DNA of 64,000 nucleotides from Henckelia pumila (GCF_033568475.1 NC_133120.1:93018151-93082150); one strand, 5' to 3'. Shown: positions 1 through 12,474, counted from the stretch's first letter. The notes: a model not told the origin generated them from the letters alone. Numbers and translations: made by a program.

Positions 1-112
1 TAATTTCAAATTTTATATATGTGATATGTGTGTGTTGATGTATTTTTTATTTATTATTTTATATTAAAACTTGACTATATTTAAATTGATTTATTTCAAC
101 ATTTGTATATTA

Positions 113-114
<2 letters not shown>

Positions 115-172
<58 letters not shown>
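115..172. repeat. (TA)n microsatellite
   Basis: An uninterrupted TA dinucleotide run abuts the left end of the palindromic MITE. The TA run resumes on its right side at 321-344, so the MITE sits inside a TA tract. Confidence 0.95.
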
Positions 173-175
<3 letters not shown>

Positions 176-320
176 TTTCTTTCAAGTGCCCACCTATCAT
201 GCCCACTACCATGCCCACCAATGATGTGACACTATTCTATTGAACCACATCTTTATCACATCCAGTAGAATAGTGCCACATCATTGGTGGGCATGATAGG
301 TGGGCACTTGAAAGAAGCTC
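173..320. mobile_element. Palindromic MITE (foldback element)
   Basis: The two halves are inverted copies: the left end begins GAGTTTCTTTCAAGTGCCCA and the right end read in reverse begins GAGCTTCTTTCAAGTGCCCA. The match continues through the TATCATGCCCAC and CAATGATGTG blocks, broken only by a 12-base insertion in the left arm and a few substitutions. There is no coding capacity. It is flanked by TA repeats on both sides, consistent with a TA target duplication as in Tc1/mariner-derived MITEs, but the flank is too simple to prove the TSD. Confidence 0.8.
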
Positions 321-957
321 ATATATATATATATATATATATATTAATAACTTTTCCAAATCTAATATTTGTATATATTTAAATATGAACTCATGATATA
401 ATTCTTTATTTCAATAGGTCCTTACACGAATTAAAATATATAAGATTTTTTTTAAAAAAATATGTTTATTCAGTATACAAACAAATACAAATCAAGAATT
501 GGTGTTTCAATATTTTAAAAAACATGAATAGTATTTAATTAAGATTTTGTGATTTTTTTTTATATAATATGCACATACTTTTTTTAATTTTGATCTTATC
601 ATAATAACTGATTTTACATATAATATAAATATTGATCACTTTATTTACAATAAAATAAAAAAACAAAGTATTTTAATCTTTTTGGAAACTGAATCCTTAT
701 CTAATTTGCACATACTTTGTCAATTTTGATTTTATCATAATAATCAATATAGTCTTTAACATTGCAACTAATAAATATTTCAAGTATTTAAAAAATATTT
801 TGATATTTCACGTGACTTTATAAATAATACTTTATAAAAAATTAGAAATATGATATTTTTAAATGCAAGATCATCATAATTTTTTTAAATGGTTTTAGAT
901 TTTATGTGAAGGAAAATTAATTAAAATTTTAATTTCAACTTTTATATATATGATATG
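321..957. repeat. AT-rich spacer with degenerate repeats
   Basis: No gene is visible. A block containing a TTTGCACATACTTTGTCAAT-like string followed by TTTTGAT-TTATCATAATAA recurs with changes near 560 and 700. It recurs again right of the large insertion near 15430 and 15590. The 958-15382 element therefore landed inside a pre-existing, degenerately repeated AT-rich sequence. Confidence 0.6.
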
Positions 958-1457
958 TGTGGGGACCTCGAGTTGCTAATCTCATCTCAACTCTGCCTCA
1001 TACTACCAGTTCATGATTTTATTCTTCTATTACTGGCTTGAAATCAACTTATTAGCTTCTATTCTGCAAAGTCTACTGTTCTAAATATTTTTAAATTAAA
1101 TATTCTTGGATTAAAATTAAATTATTTCGGATCTTATCGCATTTTAGTCCTTGAACTACTCAATATTTGCAAATGGATCCTTGCTCGGATTTCATCCTCA
1201 AATTCCATCCTTGATATTTATAATCTTGGAATTCACATCTTAAATTTCAAAATATCAATTCAAATATTTTTAATCTTTTTAATTTAAGAATTCCGGATAT
1301 TAAAATCTTAAAATACAAAAAATCCTCAAATTAAATATTTCTGACCCGAAATTAAAATCTCTAATTTCCATACATTCTTAAATTCATATTTTCTCTCTTA
1401 TTCGGAATTTAAATCTTAAATCCCGTAATTAAGAACTTAATATTTTCGGGCCTTACA
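958..1457 (-). repeat. 3' LTR (minus strand), internally deleted with filler
   Basis: Only 500 bp long, against 2908 bp for its partner at 12475-15382. The first about 33 bases match the start of the partner and the last about 375 bases match its end. Roughly 2.5 kb between them is missing and replaced by about 90 bases copied from the element's own interior (11652-11741). Confidence 0.85.
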
Positions 1458-3590
1458 TTTCCTCCCCTCTAAGGAATGATTTCGTCCTCGAAATCGCATT
1501 CGATCTGACTGCGGATTCTCGTAAGATGTATAGCTGACTGAAGTAATACTGACTTCAATTCTCTGAGCTTTCGATATCTATTCTGATATCTTCTCTTCTA
1601 TCGTATCCTAATCTTATTTTTGATTGCTTCTGCAATACATATAATCACTGAGTCAACTTATATCTAAGTTGCTCTTTCTCGTGATCTAACTCTGCATTAG
1701 TTAGTCTGTCTTGCTTACAATCTTATCGACTTCTGTTGTATCTGAATTGAATGCACATACATATTCTAGCTGATATTCTTCAGCCAATGCATATGGATAA
1801 CAATTCATCTATCTGACAATTCACGATTGAGTATTAATCAACTAGCTAGATCAAATACTCATAGCTTCTAAAATATCTTTCTGAACCTAATGATTCTTGG
1901 GAAAAAATTTCTTTTCTGATCATTATGTTCAGGCTTCAAATCTCTATCTGTTACTCATCTACTAGCTCTGTTAATGCTGCTCTATTCTTATTCTGTTCGA
2001 AGCAATCTTCACATTCTCTATCGTTTCTTGACTCATATCTGGTCTGATAGCTGATATTTCTGTAAGATTGTTTCAATATAAAGACAATTATGTGTTTCTG
2101 ATCAATCAATCATCAAAATATTGTCTTATATTTATCAAATAGCTGTCACAGGAATCATAGTAATCACGTGGCAAATAATCAATCAACTAGTACCGAATCT
2201 AGTACTATAGTTCTGAGCATATCCTCGGAAATCTGGATAATCATATCTGATAGTCCACTAATCAGAGGATGGTATAATGAAATCTCATACAACCAAACAC
2301 TCAGAACATCTGACAATCAATGCCACAATCTAGAAAACAAATCTAAAGTCTCTATCTTGACAATAGATTTCCATAATTCATGTAATCTGATCATCTTGCT
2401 AAATGCATGACAAGTATCTTTTATGTTTGTATCATATCTAATACAACATATTCATAAATCTGTCGAAATCTACTACACTCTAAACCGCAAAATCATGACG
2501 ATTCGAGTAGATTCAAACTAAAGTCTTTCACAAAATTGATCTGATTTCAACTCTTATGTAACTAATCTGTTACATAAACCACTTGCGTTCTTCTTTTCTG
2601 CTTCTTTTACTAGAATTTTAGTATTGGTACTGTCAATTCTGTCGTGTCTGTTTTCAGTTCTTCTTCCAATACTAATTTCCAAGTACTGACTACGTGTAAG
2701 TCATACATGTTTAGACAACTGAATGGATATTAAATCTGTTGTCATATGCCTATTTCAGAATCTGATATTCCATATCTATAATATCTGGCATAATCAAATG
2801 ATTATTCACCGCAAAAATTCATCTGTTCTGCTCTGTTGTCTTATCTCTTATCTTAATCTAGCGTTCTCAAGCAATATGTTGCTTTTATCTGTCCAAACCA
2901 ATTTGAGTTTAGCTTGGATCGCAACAATTCTGATCGTTTGATTATCTGTCAAGCATAAACATTCAACAAGTATATATATGTACTCAATAAATCCAGCAAT
3001 TAGCTACAACTTATAAATCTTACTGATGATTTGAATCTGAATTTCTATCAGTTACGAGCCAAATACATCAAGATATACTGAATAAACACATCAAATAATC
3101 AATAATTCTCAAATTTTAAATCAAAGGAACTTGCTCAATTCAAAGTCATCCAAAATCAACTATTCTAAATGACAAAATCTGCTAAGTGAAAACAACTCAC
3201 TTGCATTTCAAAACTCAACGCAAATGAATCAAAACAAACTCTAGCAAAGGAATAAGAGTCAATCAAAATCGATCGAGGTCGAATACAAAAACCTCAGAAT
3301 CGATAGCAAGAAATTCAAAAATCATGATTTCTATGATGGAATAGCTTCAGCAAAATTGAAGAAAAAGCTCAACTGTAACTGATTTTTCTTATTCTCTATT
3401 GATATGAGTTCATTTATTAATTCTTAATTCTCAGCTGACAATAGTCGAATATACTCTTTTCGACTTAACTTATTGTCATAGAATTAATCATCATTTCGGT
3501 AATACATAACTCTTTTCTACGCAATCTGCTAGCTGTTTCTAAAGTTCTTCAGTTTAAGTAATGCTCTTCTATACAAGTTATCATAATACC
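1458..3590 (-). other. Internal region of old LTR element, left part
   Basis: No convincing coding frame is present in either orientation. The segment next to the LTR contains, on the minus strand, a TTTCGAGGACGAAAT-type string and a purine-rich tract. The intact element at 9511-9545 has a similar string and tract before its 3' LTR. Short open frames at 2168 and 2723 have no recognisable domain and low-complexity composition. Confidence 0.6.
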
Positions 3591-3657
3591 TGTAGTAGCC
3601 CGAACCCTAATTGAGTAATTAAAGGATTAATGCTAATCAAATAAATTGGGGATTGGA

Positions 3658-3930
3658 CGGATCGGAAGCTCCGAAGGGACGATCGGAAGCTCCGATCGGG
3701 ATCGGAAGCTCCGATGAGGATCGGAGGCACCGATGATATTACATCATCCATGACGTGTGGCTGGATCGGAAGCTCCGATCAGGACCGGAGGCTCCGATCA
3801 CCCCTATCCGGAGTCAACAAGTGATATTTTGACACGTGGAATATCAGGATCTTCGGAAGCTCCGATGGCAGGATCGGACGTTCCGATCGAGGTTCGGACG
3901 TTCCGATCGAGGATCGGAGGCTCCGATCGT
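3658..3930 (+). repeat. U3 array of about ten GGAAGCTCC-type palindromes
   Basis: About ten copies of a short near-palindrome, consensus GATCGGAAGCTCCGATC, occur here with variants GGAGGCTCC, GGAGGCACC and GGACGTTCC. Several sit 19-21 bases apart. The array ends a few bases upstream of the TATA box. The same array is in the 3' LTR at 9613-9885. Position and spacing suggest protein-binding sites controlling the LTR promoter; this is inference. Confidence 0.8.
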
Positions 3931-3934
3931 TGTC

Positions 3935-3942
3935 TATAAATA
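3935..3942 (+). promoter_or_regulatory. LTR TATA box
   Basis: TATAAATA lies immediately downstream of the palindrome array and well upstream of the primer-binding site, as expected for the retrotransposon promoter. The equivalent in the 3' LTR is at 9890-9897. Confidence 0.75.
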
Positions 3943-4933
3943 GAAGGCCGAGACTTCATTTCTCCTTGCCAATTCCGGATTTCCTCTCTATTTCTAGTCA
4001 TATTCGAGTTGTTCTAGTCTTCTTAGGCTTGGTCCGGAGGTCGGAGAGGCGTTCGATAGTCGTAGCGGAGTTGTGCCCAAGTTCTGGAGGCATCGACATC
4101 AAAGGGCTAACGACGGACGAAGGTATAGCTTTTGCTTCCTATAAATAATTAGAAGTATGCAATAGCTTAGTTAAGGCTTTTAGAGCACTGTAATGATAGT
4201 GGTATCATTTCGCTGTGTAGGCGGACTTTAGGCTTGGACTTAGAGCTGGTAGTGCCTACCTGGTATTTGAGGTACGAAAGTACTGTTCGAGATATCCTGA
4301 CTGAGTATGCATGTATTATATGACTGCATGATTTATATGCCATGATATTATGCTGCATTCATTTGCATCTTGTTGTATCTCCTTCGAGATGTCTGTTAGT
4401 AGGGTTGTACCCTATCCTGTTAGTGGATGGACTTCCATCGATTTGGGTCCGGTGTTTCCACGGTTATCTCGGTATGGGAGCCACCTCCTGAAGCGACGGC
4501 ACATCGTGCTACATACCAGGGCCCGGTCTGTCTCTGTTATCTGATCCTTGACCTCGAGTCTATAGGGAGTTCACTTTGCATGCATGTATACTCATACTCT
4601 CGCACTGAGCGTTTTATGCTCACGTCTCGTACTCTGTATTTTTTGGACACCCTATTCCATGGGGCAGGTTTGCGATTGGACGAGGAGGGTGGATCCAGGA
4701 GAGGCTAGTCAGTGGTTGGCCGGCTGGAGCTTCGCTTAGGTTTTATTACTGTTGTTTGGGTTTATACAGCTATTCGATTTGGTTGTATATTATTGGATAA
4801 TTACAGATTCCTTTACTTGGGATTGTATAATGTTATTGGTTTCCGCAGTTTTATTCTGATATCTGTTTTATTAAGTTAATTGCATGCCTAAGTTCTGTTT
4901 AGTAGGTGATCCGGGTAAGGGTCACTACATTTA

Positions 4934-4945
4934 TGGTATCAGAGC
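4934..4945 (+). other. Primer-binding site
   Basis: TGGTATCAGAGC starts four bases after the LTR end. It is complementary to the 3' end of initiator methionine tRNA, the usual primer of plant gypsy elements. Confidence 0.9.
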
Positions 4946-4994
4946 ATGCAAAAGATTTCTTGGGATTTAGTCTCATCTTGAGGTATTTTTTTAG

Positions 4995-7900
4995 ATGTCA
5001 AATCGTGACGACCAGAGTTCTCATGGCAGTGTTGGTGGGCGTTGGGGAGATGCCGACCGGGAGCCTCGTCGAGAACGGCGTCATCGTCACCATGACGACG
5101 AGCGTTTCACTGTGCGTCGATTCTTAGCTATGGGTCCTAAGCCCTTAGTTGGAGGTGAGTCTCCGGAGGATGCGGAGAACTGGTTAGACCGCATGGAGAC
5201 GACTTTTCAGACTTTCCAATGCACCGATGAGCAGAAGGTGGAGACCCTTGGCTATCTTCTGGATGGGCGTGCGCGCAGATGGTGGAGGTTTACTTCTGCA
5301 CCTTTTGTTACGGCGAGAGGAGTGGCCACCTGGGCCGCGTTTCGCACAGCTTTCCAAAAGCGGTATTTTCCTCCTGCACTCCGACAGTCGAAGGCAGGCG
5401 AGCTACTGAGTCTGCGACAGGGAACTATGTCTATCGATGAGTATCAGCAGAGGTTCTTTGATCTGCTATCCTATTGCCCCGAGATTGCTGATAGCTCAGA
5501 GATGAAGTATAATCTGTTCCTTCAGGGCCTTAACCCTGAGATCCATGACCGTGTGGCGGTTGGCGACGATATGTCCTACGAGGGTTTGGTGAGCCGTTGT
5601 CACCAGGCGGAGGACAGCATTCGGCGGAACAGGTCTTTCTCTCAGTCGAGACCTGCTAGTTCTTTGGCCCCCCGTGCCCAGTCATTCAAGAAGTCCGGGT
5701 CTACTTCTTCCTCTGGTTCGGGAGGTGTTGTCCGTTTCGGTAAGAAGGACAAGTGTGATCACTGTGGGAAGAACCATCCATCCGACAAGTGCCGCAGAGC
5801 TTCTGGAGCTTGTTTCCGTTGTGGAGAGACTGGTCATATCCGGAGGGATTGTCCACTGTCTGGGGGAGGCGGTTCTGGTTCTGGTTCAGGATCGGGTTCT
5901 CAGGCTACCGTTCAGCAGAGGTCGCAGGGACAGTCTGCTGGGAGTTCTCATTTGAGGCCACGAGCTTCTGGCCAGGTGTTTGCCCTGAGACATGATCAGG
6001 CAGTGGAGGAGAATGAGAAAGTCATCGCAGGTACATTTATGCTTTATGGTATACCTGCTCTTGTACTTATTGACACTGGTGCATCTCATTCCTTCATTTC
6101 TGCACGTTTTGTTAAGAGGCATAAGTTACCATGCATTGCACTAGACGTAGTGATGTCTGTTTCTACTCCGACGGGCCAATCTGCTTTGGCTAAGCGTCTA
6201 GTGATGGGTTGCCCTTTAGAGTTCGAAGGGAACATTCTGTTAGCGAATCTCATGGTCCTGGCGATGGACGACTTTGATTGCATTCTGGGAATAGATGTGC
6301 TGACTACCTATCGAGCTTCAGTGGACTGCTATCAGAGATTAGTACGCTTTCATCCGGAAGGGAGTGAGAGTTGGTTTTTCTATGGTGAGGGAGCGCGACC
6401 CCCGATGCCTTTGGTATCAGCTTTGAGAGCCTGTCGAGCTCTGGAGTCTGGCGGGGAAGGCTACCTTATCTATGCAGTTGATTTGTCCGCTGAGAGTATT
6501 GGGATAGAGAGCATTCCTGTTGTGGATGAATTTCCAGATGTGTTTCCTGATGAGATTCCGGGTTTTCCTCCTGCTAGGGAAGTCGAGTTTGGCATAGAGT
6601 TGATGCCGGGTACTTCGCCTATTTCTAGAGCACCGTATCGTCTGGCTCCGTCAGAGATGCGTGAGTTGAAGAATCAGCTACAGGATCTTTTGGACAAGGG
6701 GTACATTCGTCCTAGTGTATCTCCTTGGGGAGCTCCTGTTCTCTTCGTGAAGAAGAAGGATGGGTCGATGCGGCTGTGCATTGACTATCGGCAGCTGAAT
6801 CGAGTCACTGTGAAGAACAAGTATCCGTTGCCTCGTATTGATGACTTGTTTGATCAGCTGCAGGGTACTTCTATTTACTCCAAGATTGACTTGAGATCTG
6901 GGTATCATCAGTTGAGAGTCCGTGATCAGGACGTAGCCAAGACTGCATTCCGTACTCGCTATGGGCATTACGAGTTCCTAGTGATGCCATTTGGTTTGAC
7001 TAATGCGCCGGCTATATTCATGGATCTGATGAACCGTGTCTTCAGGGAGTATTTGGACAAGTTTGTCGTGGTCTTCATTGACGACATCTTGGTGTATTCG
7101 CGTAATACGGAAGAGCATGTTTCTCACTTGCGGTTGGTACTACAGACTCTTCGAGATGAGCAGTTATACGCCAAGCTGAGCAAGTGTGAGTTCTGGATGG
7201 ATAGAGTGGTCTTTCTTGGCCATATCATATCCAGGGAGGGGATTTCTGTTGATCCAAGCAAGATTGAAGCGGTACTTAATTGGTCGCGTCCGACGACAGT
7301 TGCTGAGATCCGTAGTTTTCTGGGTCTAGCAGGGTATTATCGTCGCTTCATTCTGAATTTCTCTCAGTTAGCTCGACCGTTGACGCAGCTTACCCGCAAG
7401 GGTGTGGATTTCGAGTGGTCCTCCGAGTGTGAGGAGAATTTCCGTGAGCTTCGACGGCGGTTGACTTCTGCGCCGGTGTTAGCATTACCGTCAGGATCTG
7501 GAGGGTATGTAGTTTACACGGATGCTTCTCTTCAGGGGTTAGGTTGTGTCCTGACTCAGAATGGGCATGTGATCGCATACGCTTCTAGACAGCTGAAGCT
7601 TCACGAGGACAACTACCCAGTCCATGATTTGGAGTTAGCAGCCATTGTGTTCGCTTTGAAGATCTGGCGTCATTATCTGTATGGCGAGAAATTTGAGATC
7701 TTCACCGACCATAAGAGTCTCAAGTATTTGTTCACTCAGGCAGAATTGAACATGAGACAGACACGTTGGATGGACTTGCTTAAGGACTATGATTGCGAGA
7801 TTAAGTACCATCCGGGAGCTGCTAATCTCACCGCTGATGCTTTGAGTCGCAAGGTGCGACTATCCGCACTTCAGACTTGTTCGATGTCTAGTGCGATAAG

Positions 7901-9410
7901 TGACTGTTGTACTTCAGGTTATACCTTCAAGCATAAGAAAGGTATGCAGAGTATCCAGATGTTTGCGATATTATCTGAGCCAGCCTTGTACTCACGGATC
8001 CGAGATGCTCAGATGTCTGACTCGAAGACCCAGCGTTTAGCTCGTCTAGCTAACGAGGGTAGTTCGTCTGGATTTCATTATCAGTCAGATGGCTTTCTGT
8101 GTTTGTCTGGTAGGCTTGTGATTCCACAGGATGAAGAGTTGCGAGAGGAGATTTTATCTCAGGCACATCGCACTAAGTTGAGTATTCATCCTGGGAGCAA
8201 CAAAATGTACAAGGATCTACGTACTCGTTTCTGGTGGAAGGGAATGAAACGCAGTGTTTATCAGTTTGTTTCCAGATGTTTAGTGTGTCAACAGGTCAAG
8301 GCAGAGCACCGACGACCTGGAGGATTGCTTCACAGTCTGCCTATTCCTGAATGGAAATGGGAGTTTATCACTATGGACTTTGTGACCCATTTGCCGGTAT
8401 CCCTGAGGAACTGTGATGCTATCTGGGTTGTGGTGGACCGACTCACCAAGTCAGCGCATTTCATTGCCTATAGCCGAGAGTACTCTATGGATCGCATGGC
8501 TCGGTTGTACATTCAGGAGATCGTTCGACTTCATGGAGTGCCTGTGAGCATTGTCAGCGATCGGGACCCTAGGTTTACTTCTAGATTCTGGGGGAGTGTT
8601 CAGCGTGCGATGGGTACTACTCTCAGTTTGAGTACAGCCTATCATCCAGAGACTGATGGTCAGTCAGAGCGCACTATCCGTACGTTAGAGGATATGCTTA
8701 GAGCGTGCGTCATGGATTTTGGTTCAGCCTGGCAGGATCATTTGCCGTTGATCGAGTTCGCTTACAACAACAGCTATCACACTAGTATTGGGATGGCACC
8801 TTTTGAGGCGTTGTATGGGCGACGTTGTCGTACTCCACTCTTCTGGGAAGAAGTGGGGGAGAGACAGGGTGAGGGACCGGAGTTTATCCAGCAGGCGATA
8901 GATATTGTTGATCAGATCAAGAAACGGATTAAGACTGCACAGGATCGTCAGGCCAGTTATGCTAATATCAAGCGTAGGCCTTTGCAGTTCGAGGTCGGGG
9001 AGAAAGTGTTTCTGAGAGTGTCACCTTTCCGCAAGATTCTCAGATTTGGCCTTAAGGGCAAGTTGTCTCCCAGATTTATCGGTCCGTTTGAGATCTTGGA
9101 GAGTATTGGCGATTTGGCTTATCGACTAGCATTGCCACCGCATCTATCCAGTATTCACGACGTGTTCCACGTATCTCTGTTGCGACGGTATGTGACGGAT
9201 GAATCTCATATTCTGCAGCGGTCTGAGGTTCAGGTAGACAAGGATTTGACTTATGTTGAGAAACCTCTTCGCATCCTTGATTTTAAGGATAAGGTTTTAC
9301 GGAACAAAGTCATTCCTTTGGTTTTAGTTCAGTGGCAGCGCCGAGGCACTGAGGAAGCTACTTGGGAGCTTGAGGACAGGATGCGTAAAGACCATCCTGA
9401 GTTGTTTTGA
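4995..9410 (+). CDS. Gag-Pol polyprotein, Ty3/gypsy chromovirus
   Basis: A single 1471-residue frame encodes all parts needed for retrotransposition. The N-terminal third is the capsid-type Gag. It ends in two zinc knuckles (residues 254-286), the second a canonical CX2CX4HX4C and the first with shortened spacing. The aspartic protease has D360-T-G-A-S. Reverse transcriptase has the FIDD active site (D696, D697) and the [12 protein letters not shown] block. RNase H starts around D843 (YTDAS). Integrase has its HHCC finger (H1058, C1095, C1098) and the D1128, D1189, E1225 triad with 35 residues between the last two. The last about 65 residues form a chromodomain-like module thought to steer integration to heterochromatin. 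No stop or frameshift is present, so the element could be autonomous. The ATG follows the PBS by about 50 bases. Confidence 0.97.
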   Translation: MSNRDDQSSHGSVGGRWGDADREPRRERRHRHHDDERFTVRRFLAMGPKPLVGGESPEDAENWLDRMETTFQTFQCTDEQKVETLGYLLDGRARRWWRFTSAPFVTARGVATWAAFRTAFQKRYFPPALRQSKAGELLSLRQGTMSIDEYQQRFFDLLSYCPEIADSSEMKYNLFLQGLNPEIHDRVAVGDDMSYEGLVSRCHQAEDSIRRNRSFSQSRPASSLAPRAQSFKKSGSTSSSGSGGVVRFGKKDKCDHCGKNHPSDKCRRASGACFRCGETGHIRRDCPLSGGGGSGSGSGSGSQATVQQRSQGQSAGSSHLRPRASGQVFALRHDQAVEENEKVIAGTFMLYGIPALVLIDTGASHSFISARFVKRHKLPCIALDVVMSVSTPTGQSALAKRLVMGCPLEFEGNILLANLMVLAMDDFDCILGIDVLTTYRASVDCYQRLVRFHPEGSESWFFYGEGARPPMPLVSALRACRALESGGEGYLIYAVDLSAESIGIESIPVVDEFPDVFPDEIPGFPPAREVEFGIELMPGTSPISRAPYRLAPSEMRELKNQLQDLLDKGYIRPSVSPWGAPVLFVKKKDGSMRLCIDYRQLNRVTVKNKYPLPRIDDLFDQLQGTSIYSKIDLRSGYHQLRVRDQDVAKTAFRTRYGHYEFLVMPFGLTNAPAIFMDLMNRVFREYLDKFVVVFIDDILVYSRNTEEHVSHLRLVLQTLRDEQLYAKLSKCEFWMDRVVFLGHIISREGISVDPSKIEAVLNWSRPTTVAEIRSFLGLAGYYRRFILNFSQLARPLTQLTRKGVDFEWSSECEENFRELRRRLTSAPVLALPSGSGGYVVYTDASLQGLGCVLTQNGHVIAYASRQLKLHEDNYPVHDLELAAIVFALKIWRHYLYGEKFEIFTDHKSLKYLFTQAELNMRQTRWMDLLKDYDCEIKYHPGAANLTADALSRKVRLSALQTCSMSSAISDCCTSGYTFKHKKGMQSIQMFAILSEPALYSRIRDAQMSDSKTQRLARLANEGSSSGFHYQSDGFLCLSGRLVIPQDEELREEILSQAHRTKLSIHPGSNKMYKDLRTRFWWKGMKRSVYQFVSRCLVCQQVKAEHRRPGGLLHSLPIPEWKWEFITMDFVTHLPVSLRNCDAIWVVVDRLTKSAHFIAYSREYSMDRMARLYIQEIVRLHGVPVSIVSDRDPRFTSRFWGSVQRAMGTTLSLSTAYHPETDGQSERTIRTLEDMLRACVMDFGSAWQDHLPLIEFAYNNSYHTSIGMAPFEALYGRRCRTPLFWEEVGERQGEGPEFIQQAIDIVDQIKKRIKTAQDRQASYANIKRRPLQFEVGEKVFLRVSPFRKILRFGLKGKLSPRFIGPFEILESIGDLAYRLALPPHLSSIHDVFHVSLLRRYVTDESHILQRSEVQVDKDLTYVEKPLRILDFKDKVLRNKVIPLVLVQWQRRGTEEATWELEDRMRKDHPELF

Positions 9411-9545
9411 TTTCATTCTTTAAGTTGTATTCAGTTGCAAACTCTGTAAACGTTTGATTTGAATAAAGAATGTTTCTGATTTCTGTATTTGCATTCGGTA
9501 CTTAAGATCTGATTTCGAGGACGAAATATCTTAAGTGGGGGAGAA
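9411..9545 (+). other. 3' untranslated segment with polypurine tract
   Basis: A short spacer between the gag-pol stop and the 3' LTR. The purine run AAGTGGGGGAGAA (9533-9545) directly abuts the LTR and would prime plus-strand DNA synthesis. The string TTTCGAGGACGAAAT lies just upstream. Confidence 0.85.
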
Positions 9546-10884
9546 TGTAGTAGCCCGAACCCTAATTGAGTAATTAAAGGATTAATGCTAATCAAATAAA
9601 TTGGGGATTGGACGGATCGGAAGCTCCGAAGGGACGATCGGAAGCTCCGATCGGGATCGGAAGCTCCGATGAGGATCGGAGGCACCGATGATATTACGTC
9701 ATCCATGACGTGTGGCTGGATCGGAAGCTCCGATCAGGACCGGAGGCTCCGATCACCCCTATCCGAAGTCAACAAGTGATATTTTGACACGTGGCAGATC
9801 AGGATCTTCGGAAGCTCCGATGGCAGGATCGGACGTTCCGATCGAGGTTTGGACGTTCCGATCGAGGATCGGAGGCTCCGATCGTTGTCTATAAATAGAA
9901 GGCCGAGACTTCATTTCTCCTTGCCAATTCCGGATTTCCTCTCTATTTCTAGTCATATTCGAGCTGTTCTAGTCTTCTTAGGCTTGGTCCGGAGGTCGGA
10001 GAGGCGTTCGATAGTCGTAGCGGAGTTGTGCCCCAGTTCTGGAGGCATCGACATCAAAGGGCTAACGACGGACGAAGGTATAGCTTTTGCTTCCTATAAA
10101 TATTTAGGAGTATGCAATAGCTTAGTTAAGGCTTTTAGAGCACTGTAATGATAGTGGTATCATTTCACTGTGTAGGCGGACTTTAGGCTTGGACTTAGAG
10201 CTGGTAGTGCCTACCTGGTATTTGAGGTACGAAAGTACTGTTCGAGATATCCTGACTGAGTATGCATGTATTATATGACTGCATGATTTATATGCCATGA
10301 TATTATGCTGCATTCATTTGCATCTTGTTGTATCTCCTTCGAGATGTCTGTTAGTAGGGTTGTACCCTATCCTGTTAGTGGATGGACTTCCATCGATTTG
10401 GGTCCGGTGTTTCCACGGTTATCTCGGTATGGGAGCCACCTCCTGAAGCGACGGCACAGCGTGCTACATACCAGGGCCCGGTCTGTCTCTGTTATCTGAT
10501 CCTTGACCTCGAGTCTATAGGGAGTTCACTTTGCATGCATGTATACTCATACTCTCGCACTGAGCGTTTTATGCTCATGTCTCGTACTCTGTATTTTCTG
10601 GACACCCTATTCCATGGGGCAGGTTTGCGATTGGACGAGGAGGGTGGATCCAGGAGAGGCTAGTCAGTGGTTGGCCGGCTGGAGCTTCGCTTAGGTTTTA
10701 TTACTGTTGTTTGGGTTTATACAGCTATTCGATTTGGTTGTATATTATTGGATAATTACAGATTCCTTTACTTGGGATTGTATAATGTTATTGGTTTCCG
10801 CAGTTTTATTCTGATATCTGTTTTATTAAGTTAATTGCATGCCTAAATTCTGTTTAGTAGGTGATCCGGGTAAGGGTCACTACA
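9546..10884 (+). repeat. 3' LTR of intact Tekay-like element
   Basis: Same 1339-bp length as the 5' LTR with about 14 substitutions, for example G for A in ATTACRTCATCC and two changes in the GTGG..ATC block. It carries the same palindrome array and TATA box. Confidence 0.95.
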
Positions 10885-10889
10885 ATACC

Positions 10890-12474
10890 ATTGTACTAGA
10901 CACCACTCTATATAGAACTGCATTCATGTCGTAGAAAGGTCGAAATATATCATTGAACTATGTCTGTACATTCTAACCACTAACAGAGCTGTCAATTCTA
11001 GGTTAATTCTGCACTAGTTCAATATATCGACTAGACTTCTACTGACATTCTTCCACGGTCAAACGTGATATAACCAGTACTGAAATAACAAAATCTACTT
11101 TCTGAAACTCATATCATAAATTTCTAGTCATGTCTATTTCTTTATCAGTGCGCGGATTCAATCAACTGGTAACTGGTACTCAGTTATTGCATTAATATCT
11201 ATAATGCATTCTAGCTTAATATCTCACGCCTGATATCGCACATTCAATCTTATTTCCTCAATTCTGTATTTCATCTTCTATGACTAATCTTACAAATGTA
11301 TTCCATCTACTCAAAGGCAAAATTTCAGCAAATACGATGAATACAGGCTCATCAGATACAGATTATAACATAACAAATCACTGATCTATGAATGTATGCT
11401 ATGCAATCAATATATAAGCGGTCAACTAGAATTAACTCACTTACCTGTAATATTCTTATCTGATACAACTTGAGCCTTTCAGCTAGGGGAACTATGCTGA
11501 TAGTTCTTCCTCTGCTGGCATTTAGACTGACTCGATCTTTGCTGCTATTGTCACTATCTTTTGCTTCATAGCTATACTGCTATGAAAGTTTAATGAAGGT
11601 GATGATTATAGTGTTTCCACAATTACAGAGGCGTGAATAAAAAAAATTCAACTCTGCCTCATACTACCAGTTCATGATTTCATTCTTCTATTACTGGCTT
11701 AAAATCAACTTATTAGCTTCTATTCTGCAAAGTCTACTGTTCTATCTTCTTTAGCATATATGGAAAGAAACAATTCTGTTTACTTACCTGCCAAACAATT
11801 TCAGTACTTCTTCTGGCAACTTCACCAACTTCTTGCTAAGTCCTGGAGTTGATATAAAATCAAGCTGATTCTATGTTCATCTGAATATTCTTCTCTTGAA
11901 CAACTGATCCAGCTCTTCAAATCAACCCCTTTCTAGACATAGCATATTCTGTATCTTTCTAAGTTGATGATTCATAGCTTTGGAGTTGTTCAACTAACAT
12001 ACTCCTCAGTGCACTCATCATATCGATCGGCTAAAAAACATACCTCAACACTGTTCTGTTCTATCGCGGTTCTGTTCTGTCTGAAGTTCTCATGCTATCT
12101 ACATCATCTGTTTTATTCAATACCAGAAGCAATATATATGGCAGAGATTATAAAATACAATTTCAGTATAACATACATATAATCTCATGCTTCTGAATAG
12201 AACACATGCTTGCATTTTTTCATGATTTTTCACATATTACATGCTTAAAACGAATTCACTTATTCTAATGAATTCAAAAACTCAGGCATACATATCAACA
12301 TATAAGCATGTAATTCTATCAGTAAAGCTAGCAGTGGCAATCAATACTCATTGTCGCATACAATTCTGTAAAGCAAATAAAGCATACTCATGCAATACTA
12401 TCAATGCATGCGACTCAATCTACCCCGCTCAACTTCTATCTTAGTTCAAGACTTTATGTTTTGATACCACCTGT
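10890..12474 (-). other. Internal region of old LTR element, right part
   Basis: Non-coding DNA between the nested insertion and the 5' LTR. A primer-binding site reading TGGTATCAAAACAT on the minus strand lies at 12457-12470. The stretch at 11652-11741 is the source of the filler in the left LTR. The open frame at 11964-12182 has no recognisable domain. Confidence 0.6.

Larger units (their letters stand above)
3591..4929 (+). repeat. 5' LTR of intact Tekay-like element
   Basis: Starts TGTAGTAGCCCGAACC and ends GGGTCACTACA. It has the same length as the 3' LTR. It carries a palindrome array (3658-3930) and then a TATA box (3935-3942), giving a plausible U3/R boundary near 3965. Confidence 0.95.
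3591..10884 (+). mobile_element. Intact Ty3/gypsy chromovirus (Tekay-like)
   Basis: A complete element flanked by the 5-bp duplication ATACC (3586-3590 and 10885-10889), with 1339-bp LTRs at both ends. It has a tRNA-Met type primer-binding site, one uninterrupted gag-pol frame and a polypurine tract. By eye the two LTRs differ at about 14 positions (roughly 1%), which indicates a recent insertion. The Tekay call rests on the long LTR, the single fused frame, the TTTCGAGGACGAAAT string before the 3' LTR, and a C-terminal chromodomain with an IPLVLVQW core. It is inserted in the interior of the older element. Confidence 0.95.

Noticed and set aside
3658-3930. CRISPR-like appearance of regularly spaced short repeats
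   Set aside because: The repeats are short palindromes with related rather than unique spacers, inside a plant retrotransposon LTR.
3757-4001. Overlapping open frames on both strands through the LTR palindrome array
   Set aside because: They exist only because the GGAAGCTCC repeats lack stops. They lie upstream of the LTR transcription start and recur identically in the 3' LTR.
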